From Deltaproteobacteria bacterium (GTDB lineage: Bacteria; Myxococcota_A; UBA9160; SZUA-336), in contig VGRW01000023.1 in the NCBI GenBank assembly GCA_016875225.1, positions 1 through 45,852 of the forward strand: 45,852 nt of DNA, read 5' to 3'. The translations under genes were made by a program, and so were the position numbers. The notes under the pieces were generated by a model. That model did not search any database, was not told the origin of the DNA, and worked only from the letters and a program-made list of their open reading frames with translations. Below, one piece after another: positions 28,309 through 36,793 of the stretch (position 1 is the first letter of the stretch; the number at the start of each line of letters is the position of its first letter).

Positions 28309-29949
28309 ATGGCGGTTCACGGCGGCAAGCTCGCGGCTCGCGCGCTCCGGCTCGCGGGAGTCGATTGCATCTTCACGCTCTCGGGCGGGCACGTGATGGC
28401 GATCTACGACGGCGCGCTCGACGAGGGCATCCGGGTCATCGACGTTCGGCACGAGCAGGCCGCCGTTCACGCGGCCGACGCCTACAGCCGGCTGAACCCC
28501 GGCAAGCTCGGCTGCGCGGTGCTCACGGCCGGCCCCGGCGTGACCGACGGCGTGACCGGCATCGCCAACGCCTGGCGCGCGAACAGCCCGATTCTCGTGA
28601 TCGGCGGGCAGGGCCCGTTCTCGAACCTGCGCCGTGGGTCGCTCCAGGAGATGGACCACGTCTCGATGATCCGCCCGATCTCGAAGTGGGCGGACGCGTG
28701 CTACGACACCGCGCGAATTCCCGAGTACATCGAGCTCGCCGCGCGCCACGCGACCTCCGGCGTGCCCGGCCCGGCCTTCCTCGAGATCCCGATGGACGTG
28801 CTGATGGGGCAGTCCGAGTTCGAGAAGGTCTGGTTCCCGAGCTTCCGCAGCGCTCCGCGCCAGGCTCCGGATCGCGCCGACGTCGTGGCCGCGCTGCAGA
28901 TCCTGGCCGGCGCGAAGCGCCCGATCATGATGGGCGGCACGGGGGTGAAGTGGTCGCAGGGCGGCGCCGCGATGCGCCGCTTCGTCGAGGAGACCAAGCT
29001 CCCGACGTTCCTGAACGGAATGGGGCGCGGGCAGCTCCGTTTCGACGACCCTCAGTTCATGAACCGCTCGCGCAAGGACGCGATGAGCCGCTGCGACGTG
29101 TTCGTGCTCGCCGGTTCGCCGCTCGACTTCCGGCTGCGCTTCGGCAAGGCGATTCCGGCCAACGCAAAGATCGTGCAGCTCGACATGGAGAACACGCTGA
29201 TCGGCCAGAACCGCTCCGCCGACGCGGCCATCGTCGGCAACCTCGGCGTCGCGTTCGAGCAGATGCTGCAGATCATGAAGGAGGAGTCGCTCCGGCTCGA
29301 CTTCACCGCCTGGCGCGACGAGCTGCGCGCGATCGAGGTCAAGATCGAGGCCGGCTTCCAGAAAGAGCTCTCGTCCGACGAGGTGCCGATCGACCCGCTG
29401 CGGATGTGCCGCGAGATCCGCGACTTCATCGACGAGGACACGATCCTGATCGGGGACGGCGGCGACATCGTCGCGCAGGCCGCCAAGGTCGTGCCGGTGA
29501 TGAAGGAGAACTGCTGGATGGACCCGGGCCCGCTCGGCACGCTCGGCGTCGGCATGCCCTTCGCGCTCGCCGCGCAGGTCTCCTTCCCGGACAAGAAGGT
29601 GCTGATCATCTACGGCGACGGCTCGTTCGGCCTGAACGGCTTCGAGTACGACACCGCGATCCGCTTCGGCCTTCCGATCGTCGGCATCGTCGGAAACGAC
29701 GCGGCCTGGGGGCAGATGCTGCGCCCGCAGATCGGCATCTATGGCAAGGAGCGCGCGGTCGCGACGTATCTCAGGCCCACGCGCTACGACAAGGTGGTCG
29801 AGGCGCTCGGCGGGCACGGCGAGCACTGCGAGCGCCCCGAGCAGATCAGGCCCGCGCTCGAGCGCGCGTTCGCGTCCGGAAAGCCCGCGCTGATCAACGT
29901 GATGATCCGCCGCGACGAGAGCGAGCCGAAGGGCAGCACCTACGTCTAG
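28309..29949 (+). CDS. Thiamine diphosphate-dependent enzyme (acetolactate synthase/2-hydroxyacyl-CoA lyase-like)
   Basis: This 546-residue enzyme has the three-domain ThDP fold. The N-terminal PYR domain carries the cofactor-activating Glu in RHEQAAVHAADAYSR and AGPGVTDGVTGIANAW. A middle domain follows with ILAGAKRPIMMGGTGVKWS. The C-terminal PP domain has the ThDP-Mg motif IYGDGSFGLNGFEYDTA ending in VGND. The sequence is near acetolactate synthase large subunits and 2-hydroxyacyl-CoA or oxalyl-CoA lyases. No ilvN regulatory subunit is nearby, favouring a lyase or decarboxylase over branched-chain synthesis. ATG 28309 follows GGGGAGG. The exact substrate cannot be read from the sequence. 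Confidence 0.85.
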   Translation: MAVHGGKLAARALRLAGVDCIFTLSGGHVMAIYDGALDEGIRVIDVRHEQAAVHAADAYSRLNPGKLGCAVLTAGPGVTDGVTGIANAWRANSPILVIGGQGPFSNLRRGSLQEMDHVSMIRPISKWADACYDTARIPEYIELAARHATSGVPGPAFLEIPMDVLMGQSEFEKVWFPSFRSAPRQAPDRADVVAALQILAGAKRPIMMGGTGVKWSQGGAAMRRFVEETKLPTFLNGMGRGQLRFDDPQFMNRSRKDAMSRCDVFVLAGSPLDFRLRFGKAIPANAKIVQLDMENTLIGQNRSADAAIVGNLGVAFEQMLQIMKEESLRLDFTAWRDELRAIEVKIEAGFQKELSSDEVPIDPLRMCREIRDFIDEDTILIGDGGDIVAQAAKVVPVMKENCWMDPGPLGTLGVGMPFALAAQVSFPDKKVLIIYGDGSFGLNGFEYDTAIRFGLPIVGIVGNDAAWGQMLRPQIGIYGKERAVATYLRPTRYDKVVEALGGHGEHCERPEQIRPALERAFASGKPALINVMIRRDESEPKGSTYV

Positions 29950-30091
29950 CGCGACCGATCTGGCCGATCCGCTCTGGGGGCCGGCGACGCCCGGCCTTCC
30001 GCCCGGCGGTCACCCGATCGCGAACGCGGCCTGCCGCGGCGTCGCGGACGCGCGCGGCGTCGTCTTTGCGGGCGGCAAGATCGAGGCGCTC

Positions 30092-30595
30092 GTGCGCGTC
30101 GGGGCGGCGGTGCTCTCCACCAGCCGCCCCGAGGCGACCGAGTACGGTGTAGCCCAGGTGCGGCGCGCGCTCTCGGCGGACGGCCTGCGCATCCTGCACG
30201 TCGTGTTCGCGCCGGCCGCGGCCCGCGCGCTCCTGCTCGCCTGGGTCCGGATCGAGAACTCCGGCGCGGAGCCGCTGGCGCTGGAGTACACCGAGACCTG
30301 GGACGTTCCCGCAGGCGATTGGTCGACGGCGCCGGCGGCCTGCGAGCGTCGCTTCGGCGGTCACGTCTTCGCGCTCGCCGACTGCGGGATCGTGTCGCGC
30401 GCGGAGCCGCCGGCGCAGCCGCCGGTGCGCGGACTTGCGCTCGACCTGCGCATGGCGGTGCCCGCGGGCGCGCGCCGTCATCTGGCCTTCGCGTACGTCG
30501 CGGTGGCGGAGGAAGAGGACGCGGGAGCGCTCGTTCGCTCGTTCCGCGGCGAGGTCGGCGCGAGCCTGGAGGCGATCGGCCGCTACACTGCGTGA
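30092..30595 (+). CDS. Uncharacterised beta-rich protein; N-terminus possibly longer
   Basis: From GTG 30092 the product has 167 residues. It shows alternating strands, including LRILHVVFAP, ARALLLAWVRIENSGAEPLALEYTETWDVP and RRHLAFAYVAVAEEE. The phrase on intrinsic affinity for ieN.g..pl.l.y resembles beta-sandwich domains found at the front of carbohydrate-active enzymes, but no family was recognised. The same frame is open from 29906 and reads as plausible protein from about 29960 (LADPLWGPATPGLPPGGHP), where only a CTG is available as start. The gene ends 2 bp before the next ATG, so the two are likely co-translated. Confidence 0.55.
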   Translation: MRVGAAVLSTSRPEATEYGVAQVRRALSADGLRILHVVFAPAAARALLLAWVRIENSGAEPLALEYTETWDVPAGDWSTAPAACERRFGGHVFALADCGIVSRAEPPAQPPVRGLALDLRMAVPAGARRHLAFAYVAVAEEEDAGALVRSFRGEVGASLEAIGRYTA

Positions 30596-30597
30596 CG

Positions 30598-31275
30598 ATG
30601 AGCCGCCTGATCTCGACCGCGATCGCTCTCGTTCTCGCGCTCCTCCCGTCGCTCGCCGGCGCCGAGAGCAGCAGCGCGATCGTCCATGAGGCCGCGCGCC
30701 CGATCAAGAGCGGCGATGGCCGCGTCGCCAGCTTCTGGTGGCTGCCGCAGGAGTACTGGGAGCAGGTCGCGCGCGAGCTCGCGATACCCGCCGAGGAGCA
30801 GGAGAAGGTCCGCGTCGCGTTTCGCGACTACCTGCTGATCGCGGCGCTCGAGTCCAAGCTCGACGCCGCGCAGAAGCCGACCTACGCCAGCATCGCCGAG
30901 ATCGTCGACCGCGCGCAGTTCAAGCGCAACGGGACCAAGGTCGGGGTTCTGCGCGAGGTGAACCCCGAGGTCGCGCGCCTCACTGCGAGCCTGGTCTACC
31001 TGCTCCGCGCCTCGCTCTCGGGACTGGGCGAGGGCCTGCGCGTGCTGCCGCTCGCGAACGTCGACGCGAAGGGCAATCCGATCCTCACCGGCGCCGCTCC
31101 GGGCGAACTGCGGCTCGAGTACCGCTTCGACGATTCCGGCCCGGCGCACGCGGTGATGTGGCGCGCGCCGTTCACCGCGATCGCCGGGACGACGAAGTGC
31201 CCGAAGGGCGGCGAGGAGCTCGAGGCGAGCTGGGACTGGTGCCCCTGGCATGGCGTGAAGCTCGGCGGCGACTGA
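30598..31275 (+). CDS. Secreted protein with C-terminal CPxG/CPWHG cysteine motif
   Basis: This 225-residue protein starts at ATG 30598 and has a signal peptide cut near SLAGA. The mature part is helical in the middle and beta-rich at the end. The tail has CPKGGEELEASWDWCPWHG, two CPxxG-like knuckles that could bind zinc. No family was recognised. Export of a zinc-ribbon-like tail is unusual, and the cysteines could instead form a disulfide in the periplasm. It closes a plus-strand run after the ThDP enzyme and converges on the aminotransferase gene with 13 bp between. Confidence 0.6.
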   Translation: MSRLISTAIALVLALLPSLAGAESSSAIVHEAARPIKSGDGRVASFWWLPQEYWEQVARELAIPAEEQEKVRVAFRDYLLIAALESKLDAAQKPTYASIAEIVDRAQFKRNGTKVGVLREVNPEVARLTASLVYLLRASLSGLGEGLRVLPLANVDAKGNPILTGAAPGELRLEYRFDDSGPAHAVMWRAPFTAIAGTTKCPKGGEELEASWDWCPWHGVKLGGD

Positions 31276-31288
31276 CCGAACCCGCGGT

Positions 31289-32485
31289 TCAGGCGGTGCC
31301 GCGGATCGCGCCTTCCAGAACGTCGAGCGCCTGCGAGAGATCGGCCTCCGGAATGTTCAGCGCGGGGAACAGCCGCAGCACCCGGTCGGCGGTCAGATTG
31401 ACGAGAACGCCGAGCTCGCGGATCTCGGCGTGCACGCGCAGCGCGAAGGCCGGGTCGCGCAACACCAATCCGATCAGAAGTCCGAGGCCGCGCGCGCACT
31501 CCACCTTCTCGGGCTGTGATCTCGCGAAATCTCCGAGCCGCGCGAGCACGTCCTTGCCGAGCAGTGCCGCGCGCTCGACCAGCCGCTGCTCCTCGATCAC
31601 GCGCAGCACGGTCGCGCCGGCGCGGCAGGCGAGCGGGTTTCCGGCGTAGGTTCCGCCGTGATCGCCGGGCTGGATCGAGGCCATCACGTCCTCGGTGGCC
31701 ATGAACGCTGCGAGCGGGAAGCCGCCGCCGAGCCCTTTGCCGAGCGTGACGATGTCGGGAGTCACTCCCGCGTGGTCACAGGCCAGCCAGCGACCCGTGC
31801 GGCCGACGCAGGTCTGCACCTCGTCGGCGATCAGCAGCGCGCCGGCCGCGTGGCATGCGTCGGCCACGCGCCGCAGGTAGTCGGGCGGCGGCACGACCAC
31901 GCCCCCCTCGCCCTGGATCGGCTCGACGATGAAGGCCGCGATCTCGGGGCCGAGCGCCGCCGCAACCGCTTCCACGTCACCGAAGGGCACGAACGAGGCC
32001 TCTCGAACGATCCCCTTCCAAGGGCCGCGGTACTTCTCCTGTCCGAGACAGCCCATCGCGCCGAGGGTGCGACCGTGGAAGCTGTTCAGCGTGGCCAGGA
32101 AGCGGCTCCGGCCGGTCTTGCGCGCGGCGAGCTTCAGCGCGCCCTCGTTCGCTTCTGCGCCGCTCGACGTGAAGAACGACTGGTGGATTCCGCGCGGCGC
32201 GAGGCGCGCGAGCCGCTCGGCCAGATCGAGCTGCGGCTTGGTGTAGACGATGTTCGTCGTCTGCATCAGCGTGCGCGCCTGATCGCTGATCGCGTCGGCC
32301 AGCTCCGGGTGACAGTGACCGATCGCGGTCACGCCCCAGCCCGCCGTCAGATCGATGAACTCCCGGCCTTCGACGTCCCAGACGCGCGAGCCGAAGCCGC
32401 GCTCGAGCGCGACCGGCCAGCGCCGCACCATGGGCATGAACACCTGCTTCTCTCGGGAGACGATCGCGTCGAAGACCTCGGACAT
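31289..32485 (-). CDS. argD: Class III aminotransferase (acetylornithine aminotransferase-like)
   Basis: This 398-residue PLP enzyme has the N-terminal DLTAGWGVTAIGHCHP, FFTSSGAEANEGALKLA (phosphate-binding), NSFHGRTLGAM, VEPIQGEGGV, LLIADEVQTCVGRTG with the cofactor Asp, and the Schiff-base Lys in TLGKGLGGGFPLAA. These are ArgD-type class III signatures. ArgD converts N-acetylglutamate semialdehyde to N-acetylornithine; close relatives use other omega-amines, and no other arg gene is nearby, so the symbol is provisional. A candidate promoter at 32654-32682 would give a leader of about 160 nt. Confidence 0.85.
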   Translation of the reverse strand: MSEVFDAIVSREKQVFMPMVRRWPVALERGFGSRVWDVEGREFIDLTAGWGVTAIGHCHPELADAISDQARTLMQTTNIVYTKPQLDLAERLARLAPRGIHQSFFTSSGAEANEGALKLAARKTGRSRFLATLNSFHGRTLGAMGCLGQEKYRGPWKGIVREASFVPFGDVEAVAAALGPEIAAFIVEPIQGEGGVVVPPPDYLRRVADACHAAGALLIADEVQTCVGRTGRWLACDHAGVTPDIVTLGKGLGGGFPLAAFMATEDVMASIQPGDHGGTYAGNPLACRAGATVLRVIEEQRLVERAALLGKDVLARLGDFARSQPEKVECARGLGLLIGLVLRDPAFALRVHAEIRELGVLVNLTADRVLRLFPALNIPEADLSQALDVLEGAIRGTA

Positions 32486-32546
32486 GATTCCACCTCTGGC
32501 TTGCGGGAGACTCGATCAGGGGGGCACGTGAAGTGCGACTGTAGAG

Positions 32547-32560
32547 TCCCGCCGGCGGGA
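32547..32560. promoter_or_regulatory. 14-bp perfect palindrome in the aminotransferase leader
   Basis: TCCCGCCGGCGGGA is identical to its reverse complement. It lies 62 bp before the aminotransferase start and inside the leader expected from the promoter candidate to its right. It could be an operator or an RNA hairpin. A second small dyad, CGGAT CT ATCCG, sits about 20 bp further upstream. Confidence 0.35.
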
Positions 32561-32653
32561 GGAGATCAGACGGATCTATCCGCGCCGGTGGGACCCGGTA
32601 CGGGCGCGACGCGCGGACACGCAGATGACGATCGCGGCGGGCATCGGCCGCGC

Positions 32654-32682
32654 AGAATGCGGCAGGCCGATCGGGGTGTCAA
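32654..32682 (-). promoter_or_regulatory. Candidate promoter for the aminotransferase gene
   Basis: On the minus strand a perfect TTGACA (32682-32677), overlapping the HAD stop codon, is followed after 17 bp by CATTCT (32659-32654), which matches the -10 at only three positions. The spacing is ideal and the -35 exact, so it may need help at the -10. Confidence 0.35.
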
Positions 32683-33422
32683 TCGAGCAGGGCCTCGAGC
32701 TCGGCCAGGTCGGAGATCACGTGGTCCGGCGCGCGACCCTCGTACTCGCCGAGCGCGCGCGACGGTTCAGCGACGCGACGAGTGAGCCAAGCCGTGCGCA
32801 TGCCGACGGCCGCGGCGCCGGCGATGTCGGCGGCCAGGTTGTCACCGACGTGGATCACCTGCTGCGCCGAAAGGCCCAGACGCTCGAGCACGGCCGTGAA
32901 GATCTCGGCGCGCGGCTTGCGGATGCCGATCTCGTCGGAGATCACGACCTCGTGGAAGTGCGCGAGCAGCCCGGCGCGGTCGAGCACGTCGCGCGCGGTC
33001 TCGCCGTGGCTGAAGTTCGAGCAGACCGCGAGACGCACGCGTCCGCGCAGGCGCGCGAGAACATCTGCGTGATGGCCGAGGTAGGTCACCTGCTCGCGAA
33101 TCGCGCCCATGTGCGTGCGCGTCAGGGCCTCGGCCATCTCGGAATGCGGGGCCCCGACCCGCCGGCCGAAGGCGAGAAAGCGCTCCAGGGTCGGCAGCTC
33201 GCGGTGCTCGGCGTAGTACGCCTGGCGCAGCTCGCGATCCACGGCGCCGAGCTCCGCTGCAAAGCGCTCGAATTCCAGGCCGTGCCACTGCACACTGGCG
33301 GCGTGCAGAAGCCCGTAGGTCGACGGCGCGCGGCGCCCCGCGATCTCGACGCTGGGAAGGCGGTCCATGTGAACGTCGACCAGCGTGTCGAAGAGGTCGA
33401 TCGAGAGCGCGGCGACCGGCAC
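32679..33422 (-). CDS. HAD-superfamily hydrolase
   Basis: This 247-residue phosphatase-like protein begins VPVAALSIDLFDTLVD, with the nucleophile and acid Asp in DLFDTL. An alpha-helical cap follows, then motif II in AVCSNFSHG, the Lys in GIRKPRAEIF (motif III) and HVGDNLAADIAGA (motif IV). The cap-type C1 layout suits small phosphorylated metabolites such as sugar phosphates, phosphoglycolate or a haloacid. GTG 33422-33420 is chosen; a TTG at 33431 is also in frame. Only 18 bp separate it from the divergent methyltransferase start, so neither gene has room for a normal leader. Confidence 0.85.
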   Translation of the reverse strand: MPVAALSIDLFDTLVDVHMDRLPSVEIAGRRAPSTYGLLHAASVQWHGLEFERFAAELGAVDRELRQAYYAEHRELPTLERFLAFGRRVGAPHSEMAEALTRTHMGAIREQVTYLGHHADVLARLRGRVRLAVCSNFSHGETARDVLDRAGLLAHFHEVVISDEIGIRKPRAEIFTAVLERLGLSAQQVIHVGDNLAADIAGAAAVGMRTAWLTRRVAEPSRALGEYEGRAPDHVISDLAELEALLD

Positions 33423-33440
33423 GCCGCGCAAGATAGCCGC

Positions 33441-34292
33441 GTGCGCTGGATCGTACACGGCGAGAACCTGGACGTTCTGCGCAAGCTTCCGGACGCGCTC
33501 GTCGACCTGGTCTACATCGATCCGCCGTTCAACACGGGCCGAACGCAACGGCGCGCACGCCTGCGCGTGGAGCGCGACGAGCTCGGCGGCGACCGGACCG
33601 GATTCGCGGGCCGGCGCTACAAGAGCCGCGTGGTCGGGGTCTCGTCGTTCGACGATCGCTTCGCGGACTTCCCGGCGTTCCTCGAGCCGCGGCTCGTCGA
33701 GGCGCGGCGCATCCTGAAACCCACGGGCTCGCTCTTCGTGCACCTGGACCCGCGCGAGTCCCACTACGTGAAGGTTCTGCTCGACCGCCTCTTCGGGCGC
33801 GCGTCGTTCATGAACGAGATCGTCTGGGCGTACGACTACGGCGCGCGCACGCGAACGCGCTGGCCCGCGAAGCACGACACGATCCTTTGGTACGCGATGG
33901 ACCCGCGTCGCTTCACGTACGAGTACGACGCGATCGACCGCATCCCGTACGCCGCGCCGGGCCTGGTCGGCCCCGAGAAGGCCGCGCGCGGCAAGACGCC
34001 GACGGACGTCTGGTGGCAGACGATCGTGCCCACGAACTCGCGGGAGCGGACCGGCTACGCGACGCAGAAGCCGCTGGCGATCCTGTCCCGGATCGTGGCC
34101 GTCCACTCGCGTCCGGGGGACCTCGTTCTCGATTTCTTCGCCGGCAGCGGCACGACCGGAGAGGCTGCCGCGCGCCTGGATCGCGGCTTCATCCTGGTCG
34201 ATTCGAGCCCGGAGGCGCTGCGCGTGATGGCGAAGCGCCTGGCCTTCGCGAAGCCAAAAACCCTTACGTCACGTCAGCTTGTTGGGCCTTAG
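33441..34292 (+). CDS. Orphan DNA adenine methyltransferase (beta class)
   Basis: This 283-residue enzyme has the catalytic motif DPPFNTG starting at D27 and the SAM-binding motif DFFAGSGTT at 231-239; this order (IV before I) defines the beta class. DPPF indicates N6-adenine methylation by family rule. Between them are YVKVLLDRLFG and WWQTIVPTNSRERTGYATQKP, typical of the class. GTG 33441 is the clear start. A short basic insertion follows DPPFNTG. No restriction enzyme is adjacent, so this looks like a solitary epigenetic methylase or a remnant of a restriction system. The target sequence cannot be read from the protein. Confidence 0.88.
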   Translation: MRWIVHGENLDVLRKLPDALVDLVYIDPPFNTGRTQRRARLRVERDELGGDRTGFAGRRYKSRVVGVSSFDDRFADFPAFLEPRLVEARRILKPTGSLFVHLDPRESHYVKVLLDRLFGRASFMNEIVWAYDYGARTRTRWPAKHDTILWYAMDPRRFTYEYDAIDRIPYAAPGLVGPEKAARGKTPTDVWWQTIVPTNSRERTGYATQKPLAILSRIVAVHSRPGDLVLDFFAGSGTTGEAAARLDRGFILVDSSPEALRVMAKRLAFAKPKTLTSRQLVGP

Positions 34293-34314
34293 AGGCCGGT
34301 GTTAGCCTGCCCTC

Positions 34315-35529
34315 GTGCCGACCGAGACCCCCCAGGCCGAGCTGCGCGAACGGATCCGGAAGGCCGTAGAGGCCGAGCCGCTCGAGCGCCGCGACGCAGT
34401 ATCGATCATGGCTCGCGTCGAGCGCGATCCGCAGACGATCCTCGAGCCGCTGCTCGAAGCCGCCCGCGAGCTCGGCGTTCGCGGCCACGGCCGCGTGGTC
34501 TCGGTGTCGCGAAACGTATTCATCCCCCTCACCAATCTGTGTCGCAACCGCTGCGGCTACTGCACCTTCGCGGTCGAGCCCGACTCGCCGCACGCGAAGA
34601 CCTGGCGGCTCGACGAGGTGCGCGACACCGCCCGGCGCGCGCGCGCGCAGGGCTGCCTCGAGGCGCTCTTCTGCCTCGGCGACAAGCCGGAGCTCGCCTA
34701 CCGCGGCTACCGGGACTGGCTCGGCGAGCGCGGCCACGCGCGCACGACCGACTACCTGGCCGAGGCCTGCGCGGTCGCGTACGAGGAGGGGCTCTTCCCG
34801 CACACGAACGCGGGCATCCTCTCGCCGGACGAGATGGCGGTCCTGCGCAAGACCAACGCGAGCATGGGGCTCATGCTCGAGACCACGAGCGCGCGGCTCC
34901 GCGAGCGAGGCGGCGCGCACTACTACGCCCCCGACAAGGAGCCCGAGAAGCGCATCCGAATGACGCGCGAGGCCGGCGAGCTCGGCATTCCCTTCACGAG
35001 CGGAATCCTGGTCGGAATCGGCGAGACCGCGGAGGAGCGCGTCGACACGCTCTACGCAATCCGCGATCTGCACGCACGCGGCCGCCACATCCAGGAAGTG
35101 ATCGTGCAGAACTTCCACCCCAAGCCGGGGACCGCGATGGCCGACGTACCGATGCCGAGCGACGCGCTGATGGCGGGCACGACGGCGCTCGCGCGCCTGA
35201 TCCTCGGCCCGCGCATGAACCTGCAGGCGCCGCCGAACCTGTCGCCGACGTCGCTCGAGCTGCTGCTTCGCGCGGGCATCAACGACTGGGGCGGCGTCTC
35301 GCCGCTCACGATCGACTTCATCAATCCCGAAGCGCCCTGGCCCGAGCTCGACGAGCTGCGCCGCCGGACCGAGGCGGCCGGCTACGAGCTCCGCGATCGG
35401 CTCTGCGTGTATCCGGAGCTGATCGCCGAGCGGCCGGAGCTGTTCGAGCCCGAGATGCTGCAGCGCCTGCGCGATCGGACCGACCCGCAGGGCTGGCCGA
35501 GGAGTTCCGATGCCCACACGACGAGCTGA
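34315..35529 (+). CDS. cofG: FO synthase subunit 1 (CofG)
   Basis: CofG and CofH together make FO, the deazaflavin core of F420, from tyrosine and a pyrimidine intermediate. This 404-residue radical SAM protein has NLCRNRCGYCTF with C76, C80 and C83 binding the iron-sulfur cluster. It also has LFCLGDKPEL, PHTNAGILSPDEM, TSGILVGIGET, QNFHPKPGT and DWGGVSPLTIDF, all typical of CofG. GTG 34315 is the start, 22 bp after the methyltransferase. It overlaps cofH by 20 nt. The presence of FO synthase implies F420 use; no other F420 gene is in the window. Confidence 0.95.
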   Translation: MPTETPQAELRERIRKAVEAEPLERRDAVSIMARVERDPQTILEPLLEAARELGVRGHGRVVSVSRNVFIPLTNLCRNRCGYCTFAVEPDSPHAKTWRLDEVRDTARRARAQGCLEALFCLGDKPELAYRGYRDWLGERGHARTTDYLAEACAVAYEEGLFPHTNAGILSPDEMAVLRKTNASMGLMLETTSARLRERGGAHYYAPDKEPEKRIRMTREAGELGIPFTSGILVGIGETAEERVDTLYAIRDLHARGRHIQEVIVQNFHPKPGTAMADVPMPSDALMAGTTALARLILGPRMNLQAPPNLSPTSLELLLRAGINDWGGVSPLTIDFINPEAPWPELDELRRRTEAAGYELRDRLCVYPELIAERPELFEPEMLQRLRDRTDPQGWPRSSDAHTTS

Positions 35530-36748
35530 CCTCTCCGACACACTTCTGCGTGGCACGACCGCGCCCGTGCGCGAGGTTCTGGAGCGCTCGCTCGAGGGCC
35601 GCGAGCTCTCGCGCGGGGACGCGGAAGTCCTGCTCGGCTCGGAGGGCCGCGACCTGCAGATCCTCTGCGCCGTCGCCGACAGCGCGCGCTTCGACGACGT
35701 CGGCGACGAGATCTCCTACGTGGTCTGCCGGAACATCAACTTCACGAACGTCTGCTACGTCGGCTGCAGCTTCTGCGGCTTCTCGCGGCACAAGCACGAG
35801 GAAGAGGCCTACGACCGCACGCTCGACGACGTCGTCGGGCGCGCCCGCGAGGCCGTGGCGCGCGGCGCGTCCGAGGTGTGCATCCAGGGCGGGATCCATC
35901 CCAACAAGGATGGCTTCTGGTACCGCGAGATCCTGCGCGCGATCAAGGCGGAGCTTCCGGATCTGCACATCCACGCGTTCTCGCCCGAGGAGATCCACTT
36001 CGGCCAGCAGAAGTCGAAGGGCATGTCGCTGCGCGACTACCTCTCGATGCTGAAGGACGAGGGCCTCGGCTCGATCCCGGGCACGGCCGCCGAGATCCTC
36101 GACGACGAGATCCGGCGCATCCTCGCGCCGCGAAAGCTCATGACCGAGCGCTGGGTCGAGATCGTCACCACCGCGCACGAGGTCGGCCTGCGCTCGAGCT
36201 CGACGCTGATGTACGGCCACATCGAGAGCCCGCGCCACGTCGCGGGCCACCTCGAGCTTCTGCGCGAGATCCAGAAGCGCACGGGGGGATTCACCGAGTT
36301 CGTCCCGCTCGGCTTCATCCACCACAACACCAAGCTCTACAACGAGCGGGGCTCGCGCGCGGGCGCGACCCTGCCCGAGGATCTGCGCCTGATCGCGATC
36401 GCTCGCCTGTTCCTGCGCCCCTGGATCCGCAACGTGCAGATCTCGTGGGTGAAAATGGGCTTCAAGACCGGGCAGGTCGCGCTGATGTCGGGGGCGAACG
36501 ACTTCGGTGGAACGCTGATGGAGGAATCGATCAGCAACGCGGCTGGCTCCGAGCACGGCGACCACGTCGAGCCCGAGACGATCGAGCGCCTGATCCGCGA
36601 GATCGGCCGCACGCCCTACGAGCGCACCACCACCTACGGGCGGCGCGAGCGGAAGAGCGTGGCGAAGGCCGCGCCGCTCGAGCTCGAGCTCGCCCCGGAA
36701 GGGCGGCCGTCGGCCGGGCACGGCATTGCGGTCCCGAGCGGCTACTAG
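35510..36748 (+). CDS. cofH: FO synthase subunit 2 (CofH)
   Basis: CofH joins tyrosine to 5-amino-6-ribitylamino-uracil for F420 synthesis. The 412-residue protein has the radical SAM cysteines C82, C86 and C89 in NVCYVGCSFCGFSR. It also has CIQGGIHPNKDGFWY, HIHAFSPEEIHFG, GLGSIPGTAAEIL, TTAHEVGLRSSSTLMYGH, ISWVKMGFK and NDFGGTLMEESIS, all classic CofH/MqnC-type residues. Overlap with cofG by 20 nt and order CofG-CofH rule out the menaquinone enzymes MqnE/MqnC. A basic, less conserved tail of about 35 residues ends the protein. rfbB begins 45 bp later. Confidence 0.95.
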   Translation: MPTRRADLSDTLLRGTTAPVREVLERSLEGRELSRGDAEVLLGSEGRDLQILCAVADSARFDDVGDEISYVVCRNINFTNVCYVGCSFCGFSRHKHEEEAYDRTLDDVVGRAREAVARGASEVCIQGGIHPNKDGFWYREILRAIKAELPDLHIHAFSPEEIHFGQQKSKGMSLRDYLSMLKDEGLGSIPGTAAEILDDEIRRILAPRKLMTERWVEIVTTAHEVGLRSSSTLMYGHIESPRHVAGHLELLREIQKRTGGFTEFVPLGFIHHNTKLYNERGSRAGATLPEDLRLIAIARLFLRPWIRNVQISWVKMGFKTGQVALMSGANDFGGTLMEESISNAAGSEHGDHVEPETIERLIREIGRTPYERTTTYGRRERKSVAKAAPLELELAPEGRPSAGHGIAVPSGY

Positions 36749-36793
36749 CGGCGTCCCTCAAGGCTCGCGTCCGGAAGCGACGATGAGGCAGCC

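Noticed and set aside
32486-32678. A tRNA gene in the gap before the aminotransferase
   Set aside because: No T-loop GGTTCGAATCC-like sequence or cloverleaf could be built on either strand.
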